A stretch of DNA of 64,000 nucleotides, from contig OX638132.1 in NCBI GenBank assembly GCA_951804985.1, positions 22,821,989 to 22,885,988 of the forward strand, given 5' to 3'. The translations under genes were made by a program, and so were the position numbers. The stretch is from Dryomyza anilis. Taxonomy: Eukaryota; Arthropoda; Insecta; Diptera; Dryomyzidae. Positions within the stretch are counted from its first letter, which is position 1, and the number at the start of each line of letters is the position of its first letter. Shown here piece by piece: positions 35,341-48,660 of the stretch. The notes below the pieces were generated by a model, which made no database searches, was not told the DNA's origin, and saw nothing but the letters and a program-made list of their open reading frames with translations.

Positions 35341-38300
35341 CTGTAACTCCTAAACGGAGCGACCTAGAGGGTCGAAAGTAGGCGCATTTTATTGGTATTG
35401 AAGGCCAAATTATTCACTAAAAATTTCATATAATTCAATCAGTCGGTTCTAGCGTAATCAGGTCTTGAATTTTTAATTTCTTTAATTGGCTGTAACTCCT
35501 AAACGGAGCGCCCTAGAGGGTCGAAAGTAGGCGCATTTTATTGGTATTGAAGGCCAAATTATTCACTACAAATTTCATATAATTCAATCAGTCGGTTCTA
35601 GAGTAATCAGGTCTTGAATTTTTAATTTCTTTAATTGGCTGTAACTCCTAAACGGAGCGTCCTAGAGGTTCGAAAGTAGGCGCATTTTATTGGTATTGAT
35701 GGCCAAATTATTCACTACAAATTTCATATAATTCAATCAGTCGGTTCTAGAGTAATCAGGTCTTGAATTTTACATTCCTTTAATTGGCTGTAACTCCTAA
35801 ACGGAGCGTCCTAGAGAGTCGAAAGCGCATTTTATTGGTATTGATGGCCAAATTATTCACTACAAATTTCATATAATTCGATCAGTCGGTTCTAGAGTAA
35901 TCAGGTCTTGAATTTTACATTCCTTTAATTGGCTGTAACTCCTAAACGGAGCGTCCTAGAGGGTCGAAAGTAAGCGCATTTTATTGGTATTGATGGCCAA
36001 ATTATTCACTACAAATTTCATATAATTCGATCAGTCGGTTCTAGAGTAATCAGGTCTTGAATTTTTAATTTCTTTTATTGGCTGTAACTCCTAAACGGAG
36101 CGTCCTAGAGGGTCGAAAGTAGGCGCATTTTATTGGTATTGATGGCCAAATTATTCACTACAAATTTCATATAATTCGATCAGTCGGTTCTAGAGTAATC
36201 AGGTCTTGAATTTTACATTCCTTTAATTGGCTGTAACTCCTAAACGGAGCGTCCTAGAGGGTCGAAAGTAGGCGCATTTTATTGGTATTGATGGCCAAAT
36301 TATTCACTACAAATTTCATATAATTCGATCAGTCGGTTCTAGAGTAATTAGGTCTTGAATTTTTAATTTCTTTAATTGGCTGTAACTCCTAAACGGAGCG
36401 TCCTAGAGGGTCGAAAGTAGGCGCATTTTATTGGTATTGATGGCCAAATTATTCACTACAAATTTCATATAATTCGATCAGTCGGTTCTAGAGTAATCAG
36501 GTCTTGAATTTTACATTCCTTTAATTGGCTGTAACTCCTAAACGGAGAGTCCTATAGGGTCGAAAGTAGGCGCATTTTATTAGTATTGATGGCCAAATTA
36601 TTCACTACAAATTTCAAATAATTCGATCAGTTGGTTCTAGAGTAATCAGGTCTTGAATTTTACAGTCCTATAATTGGCTGTAACTCCTAAACGGAGCGTC
36701 CTAGAGGGTCGAAAGTAAGCGCATTTTATTGGTATTGATGGCCAAATTATTCACTACAATTTAAAATAAATCGATCAGTCGGTTCTAGAGTAATCAGGTC
36801 TTGAATTTTACAGTCCTATAATTGGCTGTAACTCCTAAACGGAGCGTCCTAGAGGGTCGAAAGTAGGCGCATTTTATTGGTATTGATGGCCAAATTATTC
36901 ACTACAAATTTCAAATAATTCGATCAGTCGGTTCTAGAGTAATCAGGTCTTGAATTTTACAGTCCTATAATTGGCTGTAACTCCTACACGGAGCGTCCTA
37001 GAGGGTCGAAAGTAGGCGCATTTTATTGGTATTGATGGCCAAATTATTCACTACAAATTTCAAATAATTCGATCAGTTGGTTCTAGAGTAATCAGGTCTT
37101 GAATTTTACAGTCCTATAATTGGCTGTAACTCCTACACGGAGCGTCCTAGAGGGTCGAAAGTAGGCGCATTTTATTGGTATTGATGGCCAAATTATTCAC
37201 TACAAATTTCAAATAATTCGATCAGTTGGTTCTAGAGTAATCAGGTCTTGAATTTTACATTCCTTTAATTGGCTGTAACTCCTAAACGGAGCGTCCTAGA
37301 GGGTCGAAAGTAGGCGCATTTTATTGGTATTGATGGCCAAATTATTCACTACAAATTTCAAATAATTCGATCAGTCGGTTCTAGAGTAATCAGGTCTTGA
37401 ATTTTACATTCCTATAATTGGCTGTAACTCCTAAACGGAGCGTCCAAGAGGGTCGAAAGTAGGCGCATTTTATTGGTATTGATGGCCAAATTATTCATGG
37501 CCAAATTTCATATAATTCAATCAGTCGGTTCTAGAGTAATCAGGTCTTGAATTTTACATTCCTATAATTGGCTGTAACTCCTAAACGGAGCGTCCTAGAG
37601 GGTCGAAAGTAGGCGCATTTTATTGGTATTGATGGCCAAATTATTCACTACAAATTTCATATAATTCGATCAGTCGGTTCTAGAGTAATCAGGTCTTGAA
37701 TTTTACATTCCTTTAATTGGCTGTAACTCCTAAACGGAGCGTCCTAGAGGGTCGAAAGTAGGCGCATTTTATTGGTATTGATGGCCAAATTATTCACTAC
37801 AAATTTCATATAATTCGATCAGTCGGTTCTAGAGTAATCAGGTCTTGAATTTTACATTCCTTTAATTGGCTGTAACTCCTAAACGGAGCGTCCTAGAGGG
37901 TCGAAAGTAGGCGCATTTTATTGGTATTGATGGCCAAATTATTCACTACAAATTTCATATAATTCGATCAGTCGAAAGTAGGCGCATTTTATTGGTATTG
38001 ATGGCCAAATTATTCACTACAAATTTCATATAATTCGATCAGTCGGTTCTAGAGTAATTAGGTCTTGAATTTTTAATTTCTTTAATTGGCTGTAACTCCT
38101 AAACGGAGCGTCCTAGAGGGTCGAAAGTAGGCGCATTTTATTGGTATTGATGGCCAAATTATTCACTACAAATTTCATATAATTCGATCAGTCGGTTCTA
38201 GAGTAATCAGGTCTTGAATTTTACATTCCTTTAATTGGCTGTAACTCCTAAACGGAGAGTCCTATAGGGTCGAAAGTAGGCGCATTTTATTAGTATTGAT

Positions 38301-41300
38301 GGCCAAATTATTCACTACAAATTTCAAATAATTCGATCAGTTGGTTCTAGAGTAATCAGGTCTTGAATTTTACAGTCCTATAATTGGCTGTAACTCCTAA
38401 ACGGAGCGTCCTAGAGGGTCGAAAGTAAGCGCATTTTATTGGTATTGATGGCCAAATTATTCACTACAATTTAAAATAAATCGATCAGTCGGTTCTAGAG
38501 TAATCAGGTCTTGAATTTTACAGTCCTATAATTGGCTGTAACTCCTAAACGGAGCGTCCTAGAGGGTCGAAAGTAGGCGCATTTTATTGGTATTGATGGC
38601 CAAATTATTCACTACAAATTTCAAATAATTCGATCAGTCGGTTCTAGAGTAATCAGGTCTTGAATTTTACAGTCCTATAATTGGCTGTAACTCCTACACG
38701 GAGCGTCCTAGAGGGTCGAAAGTAGGCGCATTTTATTGGTATTGATGGCCAAATTATTCACTACAAATTTCAAATAATTCGATCAGTTGGTTCTAGAGTA
38801 ATCAGGTCTTGAATTTTACAGTCCTATAATTGGCTGTAACTCCTACACGGAGCGTCCTAGAGGGTCGAAAGTAGGCGCATTTTATTGGTATTGATGGCCA
38901 AATTATTCACTACAAATTTCAAATAATTCGATCAGTTGGTTCTAGAGTAATCAGGTCTTGAATTTTACATTCCTTTAATTGGCTGTAACTCCTAAACGGA
39001 GCGTCCTAGAGGGTCGAAAGTAGGCGCATTTTATTGGTATTGATGGCCAAATTATTCACTACAAATTTCAAATAATTCGATCAGTCGGTTCTAGAGTAAT
39101 CAGGTCTTGAATTTTACATTCCTATAATTGGCTGTAACTCCTAAACGGAGCGTCCAAGAGGGTCGAAAGTAGGCGCATTTTATTGGTATTGATGGCCAAA
39201 TTATTCATGGCCAAATTTCATATAATTCAATCAGTCGGTTCTAGAGTAATCAGGTCTTGAATTTTACATTCCTATAATTGGCTGTAACTCCTAAACGGAG
39301 CGTCCTAGAGGGTCGAAAGTAGGCGCATTTTATTGCTATTGATGGCCAAATTATTCACTACAAATTTCAAATAATTCGATCAGTCGGTTCTAGAGTAATC
39401 AGGTCTTGAATTTTACATTCCTTTAATTGGCTGTAACTCCTAAACGGAGCGTCCTAGAGGGTCGAAAGTAGGCGCATTTTATTAGTATTGATGGCCAAAT
39501 TATTCACTACAAATTTCAAATAATTCGATCAGTTGGTTCTAGAGTAATCAGGTCTTGAATTTTACAGTCATATAATTGGCTGTAACTCCTAAACGGAGCG
39601 TCCTAGAGGGTCGAAAGTAAGCGCATTTTATTGGTATTGATGGCCAAATTATTCACTACAAATTTCATATAATTCGATCAGTCGGTTCTAGAGTAATCAG
39701 GTCTTGAATTTTTAATTTCTTTAATTGGCTGTAACTCCTAAACGGAGCGTCCTAGAGGGTCGAAAGTAGGCGCATTTTATTGGTATTGATGGCCAAATTA
39801 TTCACTACAAATTTCATATAATTCGATCAGTCGGTTCTAGAGTAATCAGGTCTTGAATTTTACATTCCTTTAATTGGCTGTAACTCCTAAACGGAGCGTC
39901 CTAGAGGGTCGAAAGTAGGCGCATTTTATTGGTATTGATGGCCAAATTATTCACTACAAATTTCATATAATTCGATCAGTCGGTTCTAGAGTAATCAGGT
40001 CTTGAATTTTACATTCCTATAATTGGCTGTAACTCCTAAACGGAGCGTCCTAGAGGGTCGAAAGTAGGCGCATTTTATTGGTATTGATGGCCAAATTATT
40101 AACTACAAATTTCATATAATTCGATCAGTCGGTTCTAGAGTAATCAGGTCTTGAATTTTACATTCCTTTAATTGGCTGTAACTCCTAAACGGAGCGTCCT
40201 AGAGGGTCGAAAGTAGGCGCATTTTATTGGTATTGATGGCCAAATTATTCACTACAAATTTCATATAATTCGATCAGTCGGTTCTAGAGTAATCAGGTCT
40301 TGAATTTTACATTCCTTTAATTGGCTGTAACTCCTAAACGGAGCGTCCTAGAGGGTCGAAAGTAGGCGCATTTTATTGGTATTGATGGCCAAATTATTCA
40401 CTACAAATTTCATATAATTCGATCAGTCGGTTCTAGAGTAATCAGGTCTTGAATTTTACATTCCTATAATTGGCTGTAACTCCTAAACGGAGCGTCCTAG
40501 AGGGTCGAAAGTAGGCGCATTTTATTGGTATTGATGGCCAAATTATTCACTACAAATTTCATATAATTCGATCAGTCGGTTCTAGAGTAATCAGGTCTTG
40601 AATTTTACATTCCTTTAATTGGCTGTAACTCCTAAACGGAGCGTCCTAGAGGGTCGAAAGTAGGCGCATTTTATTGGTATTGATGGCCAAATTATTCACT
40701 ACAAATTTCATATAATTCGATCAGTCGGTTCTAGAGTAATCAGGTCTTGAATTTTTAATTTCTTTAATTGGCTGTAACTCCTAAACGGAGCGTCCTAGAG
40801 GGTCGAAAGTAGGCGCATTTTATTGGTATTGATGGCCAAATTATTCACTACAAATTTCATATAATTCGATCAGTCGGTTCTAGAGTAATCAGGTCTTGAA
40901 TTTTACATTCCTTTAATTGGCTGTAACTCCTAAACGGAGCGTCCTAGAGGGTCGAAAGTAGGCGCATTTTATTGGTATTGATGGCCAAATTATTCACTAC
41001 AAATTTCAAATAATTCGATCAGTTGGTTCTAGAGTAATCAGGTCTTGAATTTTACAGTCCTATAATTGGCTGTAACTCCTACACGGAGCGTCCTAGAGGG
41101 TCGAAAGTAGGCGCATTTTATTGGTATTGATGGCCAAATTATTCACTACAAATTTCAAATAAGTAGGCGCATTTTATTGGTATTGATGGCCAAATTATTC
41201 ACTACAAATTTCATATACTTCGATCAGTCGGTTCTAGAGTAATCAGGTCTTGAATTTTTAATTTCTTTAATTGGCTGTAACTCCTAAACGGAGCGTCCTA

Positions 41301-41575
41301 GAGGGTCGAAAGTAGGCGCATTTTATTGGTATTGATGGCCAAATTATTCACTACAAATTTCATATAATTCGATCAGTCGGTTCTAGAGTAATCAGGTCTT
41401 GAATTTTACATTCCTTTAATTTGCTGTAACTCCTAAACGGAGCGTCCTAGAGGGTCGAAAGTAGGCGCATTTTATTGGTATTGATGGCCAAATTATTCAC
41501 TACAAATTTCATATAATTCGATCAGTCGGTTCTAGAGTAATCAGGTCTTGAATTTTACATTCCTTTAATTGGCTG
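35341..41575 (+). repeat. Satellite domain C
   Basis: TTCTAGAG replaces TTCTGGAG, and the tail is AGGTCTTGAATTTTACATTC with CTTTAATTGG, CTATAATTGG or TTTTTAATTTC. The 98-bp units vanish. Broken joints occur at 37,970 (CGATCA|GTCGAAAG) and near 41,163 (TTCAAATAAGTAGGCGC). Confidence 0.88.
36261..39680 (+). repeat. 1,710-bp higher-order duplication
   Basis: Copy 1 spans 36,261-37,970, copy 2 starts at 37,971. Offsets are exactly 1,710 at AACGGAGAGT (36,541/38,251), TTATTCATGG (37,491/39,201) and TAATTAGG (36,301 block/38,011 block). About the first 1.36 kb is near-identical; the last part is diverged. Confidence 0.92.
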
Positions 41576-44500
41576 TAACTCCTAAACGGAGCGTGGTAGA
41601 GGGTCGAAAGTAGGCGCAATTTATTGGTATTGATGGCCAAGTAACTCCTAAACGGAGCGTCCTAGAGGGTCGAAAGTAGGCGCATTTTATTGGTATTGAT
41701 GGCCAAATTATTCACTACAAATTTCATATAATTCGATCAGTCGGTTCTAGAGTAATCAGGTCTTGAATTTTACATTTCTTTGATTGGCTGTAACTCCTAA
41801 ACGGAGCGTCCTAGAGGGTCGAAAGTAGGCGCAATTTATTGGTATTGATGGCCAAGTAACTCCTAAACGGAGCGTCCTAGAGGGTCGAAAGTAGGCGCAT
41901 TTTATTGGTATTGATGGCCAAGTAACTCCTAAACGGAGCGTCCTAGAGGGTCGAAAGGAGGCGCATTTTATTGGTATTGATGGCCAAATTATTCACTACA
42001 AATTTCATATAATTCGATCAGTCGGTTCTAGAGTAATCAGGTCTTGAATTTTACATTTCTTTGATTGGCTGTAACTAATAAACGGAGCGTCCTAGAGGGT
42101 CGAAAGTAGGCGCATTTTATTGGTATTGATGGCCAAATTATTCACTACAAATTTCATATAATTCGATCAGTCGGTTCTAGAGTAATCAGGTCTTGAATTT
42201 TACATTCCTTTAATTGGCTGTAACTCCTAAACGGAGCGTGGTAGAGGGTCGAAAGTAGGCGCAATTTATTGGTATTGATGGCCAAGTAACTCCTAAACGG
42301 AGCGTCCTAGAGAGTCGAAAGTAGGCGCATTTTATTGGTATTGATGGCCAAGTAACTCCTAAACGGAGCGTCCTAGAGGGTCGAAAGTAGGCGCATTTTA
42401 TTGGTATTGATGGCCAAATTATTCATGGCCAAATTTTTCACTACAAATTTCATATAATTCGATCAGTCGGTTCTAGAGTAATCAGGTCTTGAATTTTACA
42501 TTCCTTTAATTGGCTGTAACTCCTAAACGGAGCGTGGTAGAGGGTCGAAAGTAGGCGCAATTTATTGGTATTGATGGCCAAGTAACTCCTAAACGGAGCG
42601 TCCTAGAGAGTCGAAAGTAGGCGCATTTTATTGGTATTGATGGCCAAGTAACTCCTAAACGGAGCGTCCTAGAGGGTCGAAAGTAGGCGCATTTTATTGG
42701 TATTGATGGCCAAATTATTCATGGCCAAATTTTTCACTACAAATTTCATATAATTCGATCAGTCGGTTCTAGAGTAATCAGGTCTTGAATTTCACATTTC
42801 TTTTATTGGCTGTAACTAATAAACGGAGCGTCCTAGAGGGTCGAAAGTAGGCGCATTTTATTGGTATTGATGGCCAAATTATTCACTACAAATTTCATAT
42901 AATTCGATCAGTTGGTTCTAGAGTAATCAGGTCTTGAATTTTACATTCCTTTAATTGGCTGTAACTCCTAAACGGAGCGTGGTAGAGGGTCGAAAGTAGG
43001 CGCAATTTATTGGTATTGATGGCCAAGTAACTCCTAAACGGAGCGGTCTTGAATTTTACATTTCTTTGATTGGCTGTAACTCCTAAACGGAGCGTCCTAG
43101 AGGGTCGAAAGTAGGCGCATTTTATTGGTATTGATGGCCAAATTATTCACTACAAATTTCATATAATTCGATCAGTCGGTTCTAGAGTAATCAGGTCTTG
43201 AATTTTACATTTCTTTGATTGGCTGTAACTAATAAACGGAGCGTCCTAGAGGGTCGAAAGTAGGCGCATTTTATTGGTATTGATGGCCAAGTAACTCCTA
43301 AACGGAGCGTCCTAGAGGGTCGAAAGGAGGCGCATTTTATTGGTATTGATGGCCAAATTATTCACTACAAATTTCATATAATTCGATCAGTCGGTTCTAG
43401 AGTAATCAGGTCTTGAATTTTACATTTCTTTGATAGGCTGTAACTCCTAAACGGAGCGTCCTAGAGAGTCGAAAGTAGGCGCATTTTATTGGTATTGATG
43501 GCCAAGTAACTCCTAAACGGAGCGTCCTAGAGGGTCGAAAGGAGGCGCATTTTATTGGTATTGATGGCCAAATTATTCACTACAAATTTCATATAATTCG
43601 ATCAGTCGGTTCTAGAGTAATCAGGTCTTGAATTTTACATTTCTTTGATTGGCTGTAACTCCTAAACGGAGCGTGGTAGAGGGTCGAAAGTAGGCGCAAT
43701 TTATTGGTATTGATGGCCAAGTAACTCCTAAACGGAGCGGTCTTGAATTTTACATTTCTTTGATTGGCTGTAACTCCTAAACGGAGCGTCCTAGAGGGTC
43801 GAAAGTAGGCGCATTTTATTGGTATTGATGGCCAAATTATTCACTACAAATTTCATATAATTCGATCAGTCGGTTCTAGAGTAATCAGGTCTTGAATTTT
43901 ACATTTCTTTGATTGGCTGTAACTCCTAAACGGAGCGTCCTAGAGGGTCGAAAGTAGGCGCAATTTATTGGTATTGATGGCCAAGTAACTCCTAAACGGA
44001 GCGTCCTAGAGGGTCGAAAGTAGGCGCATTTTATTGGTATTGATGGCCAAGTAACTCCTAAACGGAGCGTCCTAGAGGGTCGAAAGGAGGCGCATTTTAT
44101 TGGTATTGATGGCCAAATTATTCACTACAAATTTCATATAATTCGATCAGTCGGTTCTAGAGTAATCAGGTCTTGAATTTTTCATTTCTTTGATTGGCTG
44201 TAACTAATAAACGGAGCGTCCTAGAGGGTCGAAAGTAGGCGCATTTTATTGGTATTGATGGCCAAATTATTCACTACAAATTTCATATAATTCGATCAGT
44301 CGGTTCTAGAGTAATCAGGTCTTGAATTTTACATTCCTTTAATTGGCTGTAACTCCTAAACGGAGCGTGGTAGAGGGTCGAAAGTAGGCGCAATTTATTG
44401 GTATTGATGGCCAAGTAACTCCTAAACGGAGCGTCCTAGAGAGTCGAAAGTAGGCGCATTTTATTGGTATTGATGGCCAAGTAACTCCTAAACGGAGCGT

Positions 44501-45480
44501 CCTAGAGGGTCGAAAGTAGGCGCATTTTATTGGTATTGATGGCCAAATTATTCACTACAAATTTCATATAATTCGATCAGTCGGTTCTAGAGTAATCAGG
44601 TCTTGAATTTCACATTTCTTTTATTGGCTGTAACTAATAAACGGAGCGTCCTAGTGGGTCGAAAGTAGGCGCATTTTATTGGTATTGAAAGGAGGCGCAT
44701 TTTATTGCTATTGATGGCCAAATTATTCACTACAAATTTCATATAATTCGATCAGTCGATTCTAGAGTAATCAGGTCTTGAATTTTACATTTCTTTAATT
44801 GTCTGTAACTCCTAAACGGAGCGTCCTAGAGGGTCGAAAGTAGGCGCATTTTATTGGTATTGATGGCCAAATTATTCATGGCCAAATTTTTCACTACAAA
44901 TTTCATATAATTCGATCAGTCGGTTCTAGAGTAATCAGGTCTTGAATTTCACATTTCTTTTATTGGCTGTAACTAATAAACGGATCGTCCTAGAGGGTCG
45001 AAAGTAGGCGCATTTTATTGGTATTGATGGCCAAATTATTCACTACAAATTTCATATAATTCGATCAGTCGGTTCTAGAGTAATCAGGTCTTGAATTTTA
45101 CATTCCTTTAATTGGCTGTAACTCCTAAACGGAGCGTCCTAGAGGGTCGAAAGTAGGCGCATTTTATTGGTATTGATGGCCAAATTATTCATGGCCAAAT
45201 TTTTCACTACAAATTTCATATAATTCGATCAGTCGGTTCTAGAGTAATCAGGTCTTGAATTTCACATTTCTTTTATTGGCTGTAACTAATAAACGGAGCG
45301 TCCTAGAGGGTCGAAAGTAGGCGCATTTTATTGGTATTGATGGCCAAATTATTCACTACAAATTTCATATAATTCGATCAGTCGGTTCTAGAGTAATCAG
45401 GTCTTGAATTTTACATTTCTTTAATTGTCTGTAACTCCTAAACGGAGCGTCCTAGAGGGTCGAAAGTAGGCGCATTTTAT

Positions 45481-48400
45481 TGGTATTGATGGCCAAATTA
45501 TTCACTACAAATTTCATATAATTCGATCAGTCGATTCTAGAGTAATCAGGTCTTGAATTTTACATTTCTTTAATTGTCTGTAACTCCTAAACGGAGCGTC
45601 CTAGAGGGTCGAAAGTAGGCGCATTTTATTGGTATTGATGGCCAAATTATTCATGGCCAAATTATTCACTACAAATTTCATATAATTCGATCAGTCGGTT
45701 CTAGAGTAATCAGGTCTTGAATTTTACATTTCTTTGATAGGCTGTAACTCCTAAACGGAGCGTCCTAGAGAGTCGAAAGTAGGCGCATTTTATTGGTATT
45801 GATGGCCAAGTAACTCCTAAACGGAGCGTCCTAGAGGGTCGAAAGTAGGCGCATTTTATTGGTATTGATGGCCAAATTATTCATGGCTTAATTATTAACT
45901 ACAAATTTCATATAATTCGATCAGTCGGTTCTAGAGTAATCAGGTCTTGAATTTTACATTTCTTTGATAGGCTGTAACTCCTAAACGGAGCGTCTTAGAG
46001 GGTCGAAAGTAGGCGCATTTTATTGGTATTGATGGCCAAATTATTCACTACAAATTTCATATAATTCGATCAGTCGGTTCTAGAGTAATCAGGTCTTGAA
46101 TTTTACATTTCTTTAATTGTCTGTAACTAATAAACGGAGCGTCCTAGAGGGTCGAAAGTAGGCGCATTTTATTGGTATTGATGGCCAAATTATTCACTAC
46201 AAATTTCATATAATTCGATCAGTCGGTTCTAGAGTAATCAGGTCTTGAATTTTACATTTCTTTAATTGTCTGTAACTAATAAACGGAGCGTCTTAGAGGG
46301 TCGAAAGTAGGCGCATTTTATTGGTATTGATGGCCAAATTATTCAGTACAAATTTCATATAATTCGATCAGTCGGTTCTAGAGTAATCAGGTCTTGAATT
46401 TTACATTTCTTTAATTGTATGTAACTCCTAAACGGAGCGTCTGAGAGGGTCGAAAGTAGGCGCATTTTATTGGTATTAATGGCCAAATTATTCACTACAA
46501 ATTTCATATAATTCGATCAGTCGGTTCTAGAGTAATCAGGTCTTGAATTTCACATTTCTTTTATTGGCTGTAACTAATAAACGGAGCGTCCTAGAGGGTC
46601 GAAAGTAGGCGCATTTTATTGGTATTGATGGCCAAATTATTCACTACAAATTTCATATAATTCGATCAGTCGATTCTAGAGTAATCAGGTCTTGAATTTT
46701 ACATTTCTTTAATTGTCTGTAACTCCTAAACGGAGCGTCCTAGAGGGTCGAAAGTAGGCGCATTTTATTGGTATTGATGGCCAAATTATTCATGGCCAAA
46801 TTATTCACTACAAATTTCATATAATTCGATCAGTCGGTTCTAGAGTAATCAGGTCTTGAATTTTACATTTCTTTGATAGGCTGTAACTCCTAAACGGAGC
46901 GTCCTAGAGAGTCGAAAGTAGGCGCATTTTATTGGTATTGATGGCCAAGTAACTCCTAAACGGAGCGTCCTAGAGGGTCGAAAGTAGGCGCATTTTATTG
47001 GTATTGATGGCCAAATTATTCATGGCTTAATTATTAACTACAAATTTCATATAATTCGATCAGTCGGTTCTAGAGTAATCAGGTCTTGAATTTTACATTT
47101 CTTTGATAGGCTGTAACTCCTAAACGGAGCGTCTTAGAGGGTCGAAAGTAGGCGCATTTTATTGGTATTGATGGCCAAATTATTCACTACAAATTTCATA
47201 TAATTCGATCAGTCGGTTCTAGAGTAATCAGGTCTTGAATTTTACATTTCTTTAATTGTCTGTAACTAATAAACGGAGCGTCCTAGAGGGTCGAAAGTAG
47301 GCGCATTTTATTGGTATTGATGGCCAAATTATTCACTACAAATTTCATATAATTCGATCAGTCGGTTCTAGAGTAATCAGGTCTTGAATTTTACATTTCT
47401 TTAATTGTCTGTAACTAATAAACGGAGCGTCTTAGAGGGTCGAAAGTAGGCGCATTTTATTGGTATTGATGGCCAAATTATTCAGTACAAATTTCATATA
47501 ATTCGATCAGTCGGTTCTAGAGTAATCAGGTCTTGAATTTTACATTTCTTTAATTGTCTGTAACTCCTAAACGGAGCGTCTGAGAGGGTCGAAAGTAGGC
47601 GCATTTTATTGGTATTAATGGCCAAATTATTCACTACAAATTTCATATAATTCGATCAGTCGGTTCTAGAGTAATCAGGTCTTGAATTTCACATTTCTTT
47701 TATTGGCTGTAACTAATAAACGGAGCGTCCTAGAGGGTCGAAAGTAGGCGCATTTTATTGGTATTGATGGCCAAATTATTCACTACAAATTTCATATAAT
47801 TCGATCAGTCGATTCTAGAGTAATCAGGTCTTGAATTTTACATTTCTTTAATTGTCTGTAACTCCTAAACGGAGCGTCCTAGAGGGTCGAAAGTAGGCGC
47901 ATTTTATTGGTATTGATGGCCAAATTATTCATGGCCAAATTATTCACTACAAATTTCATATAATTCGATCAGTCGGTTCTAGAGTAATCAGGTCTTGAAT
48001 TTTACATTTCTTTGATAGGCTGTAACTCCTAAACGGAGCGTCCTAGAGAGTCGAAAGTAGGCGCATTTTATTGGTATTGATGGCCAAGTAACTCCTAAAC
48101 GGAGCGTCCTAGAGGGTCGAAAGTAGGCGCATTTTATTGGTATTGATGGCCAAATTATTCATGGCTTAATTATTAACTACAAATTTCATATAATTCGATC
48201 AGTCGGTTCTAGAGTAATCAGGTCTTGAATTTTACATTTCTTTGATAGGCTGTAACTCCTAAACGGAGCGTCTTAGAGGGTCGAAAGTAGGCGCATTTTA
48301 TTGGTATTGATGGCCAAATTATTCACTACAAATTTCATATAATTCGATCAGTCGGTTCTAGAGTAATCAGGTCTTGAATTTTACATTTCTTTAATTGTCT

Positions 48401-48660
48401 GTAACTAATAAACGGAGCGTCCTAGAGGGTCGAAAGTAGGCGCATTTTATTGGTATTGATGGCCAAATTATTCACTACAAATTTCATATAATTCGATCAG
48501 TCGGTTCTAGAGTAATCAGGTCTTGAATTTTACATTTCTTTAATTGTCTGTAACTCCTAAACGGAGCGTCTGAGAGGGTCGAAAGTAGGCGCATTTTATT
48601 GGTATTAATGGCCAAATTATTCACTACAAATTTCATATAATTCGATCAGTCGGTTCTAGA
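45481..48660 (+). repeat. 1,139-bp higher-order repeat, three copies
   Basis: The mark CGATTCTAG recurs at 45,532, 46,671 and 47,810, twice exactly 1,139 bp apart. The unit is 7 x 149 + 66 + 2 x 15 bp, with the marks ATTATTCATGGCTTAATT, CGTCTTAGAGG, TTCAGTACAAA and CGTCTGAGAGG in order. The third copy lacks one 149-bp monomer (the CTTAGAGG/CAGTAC unit). Confidence 0.93.
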
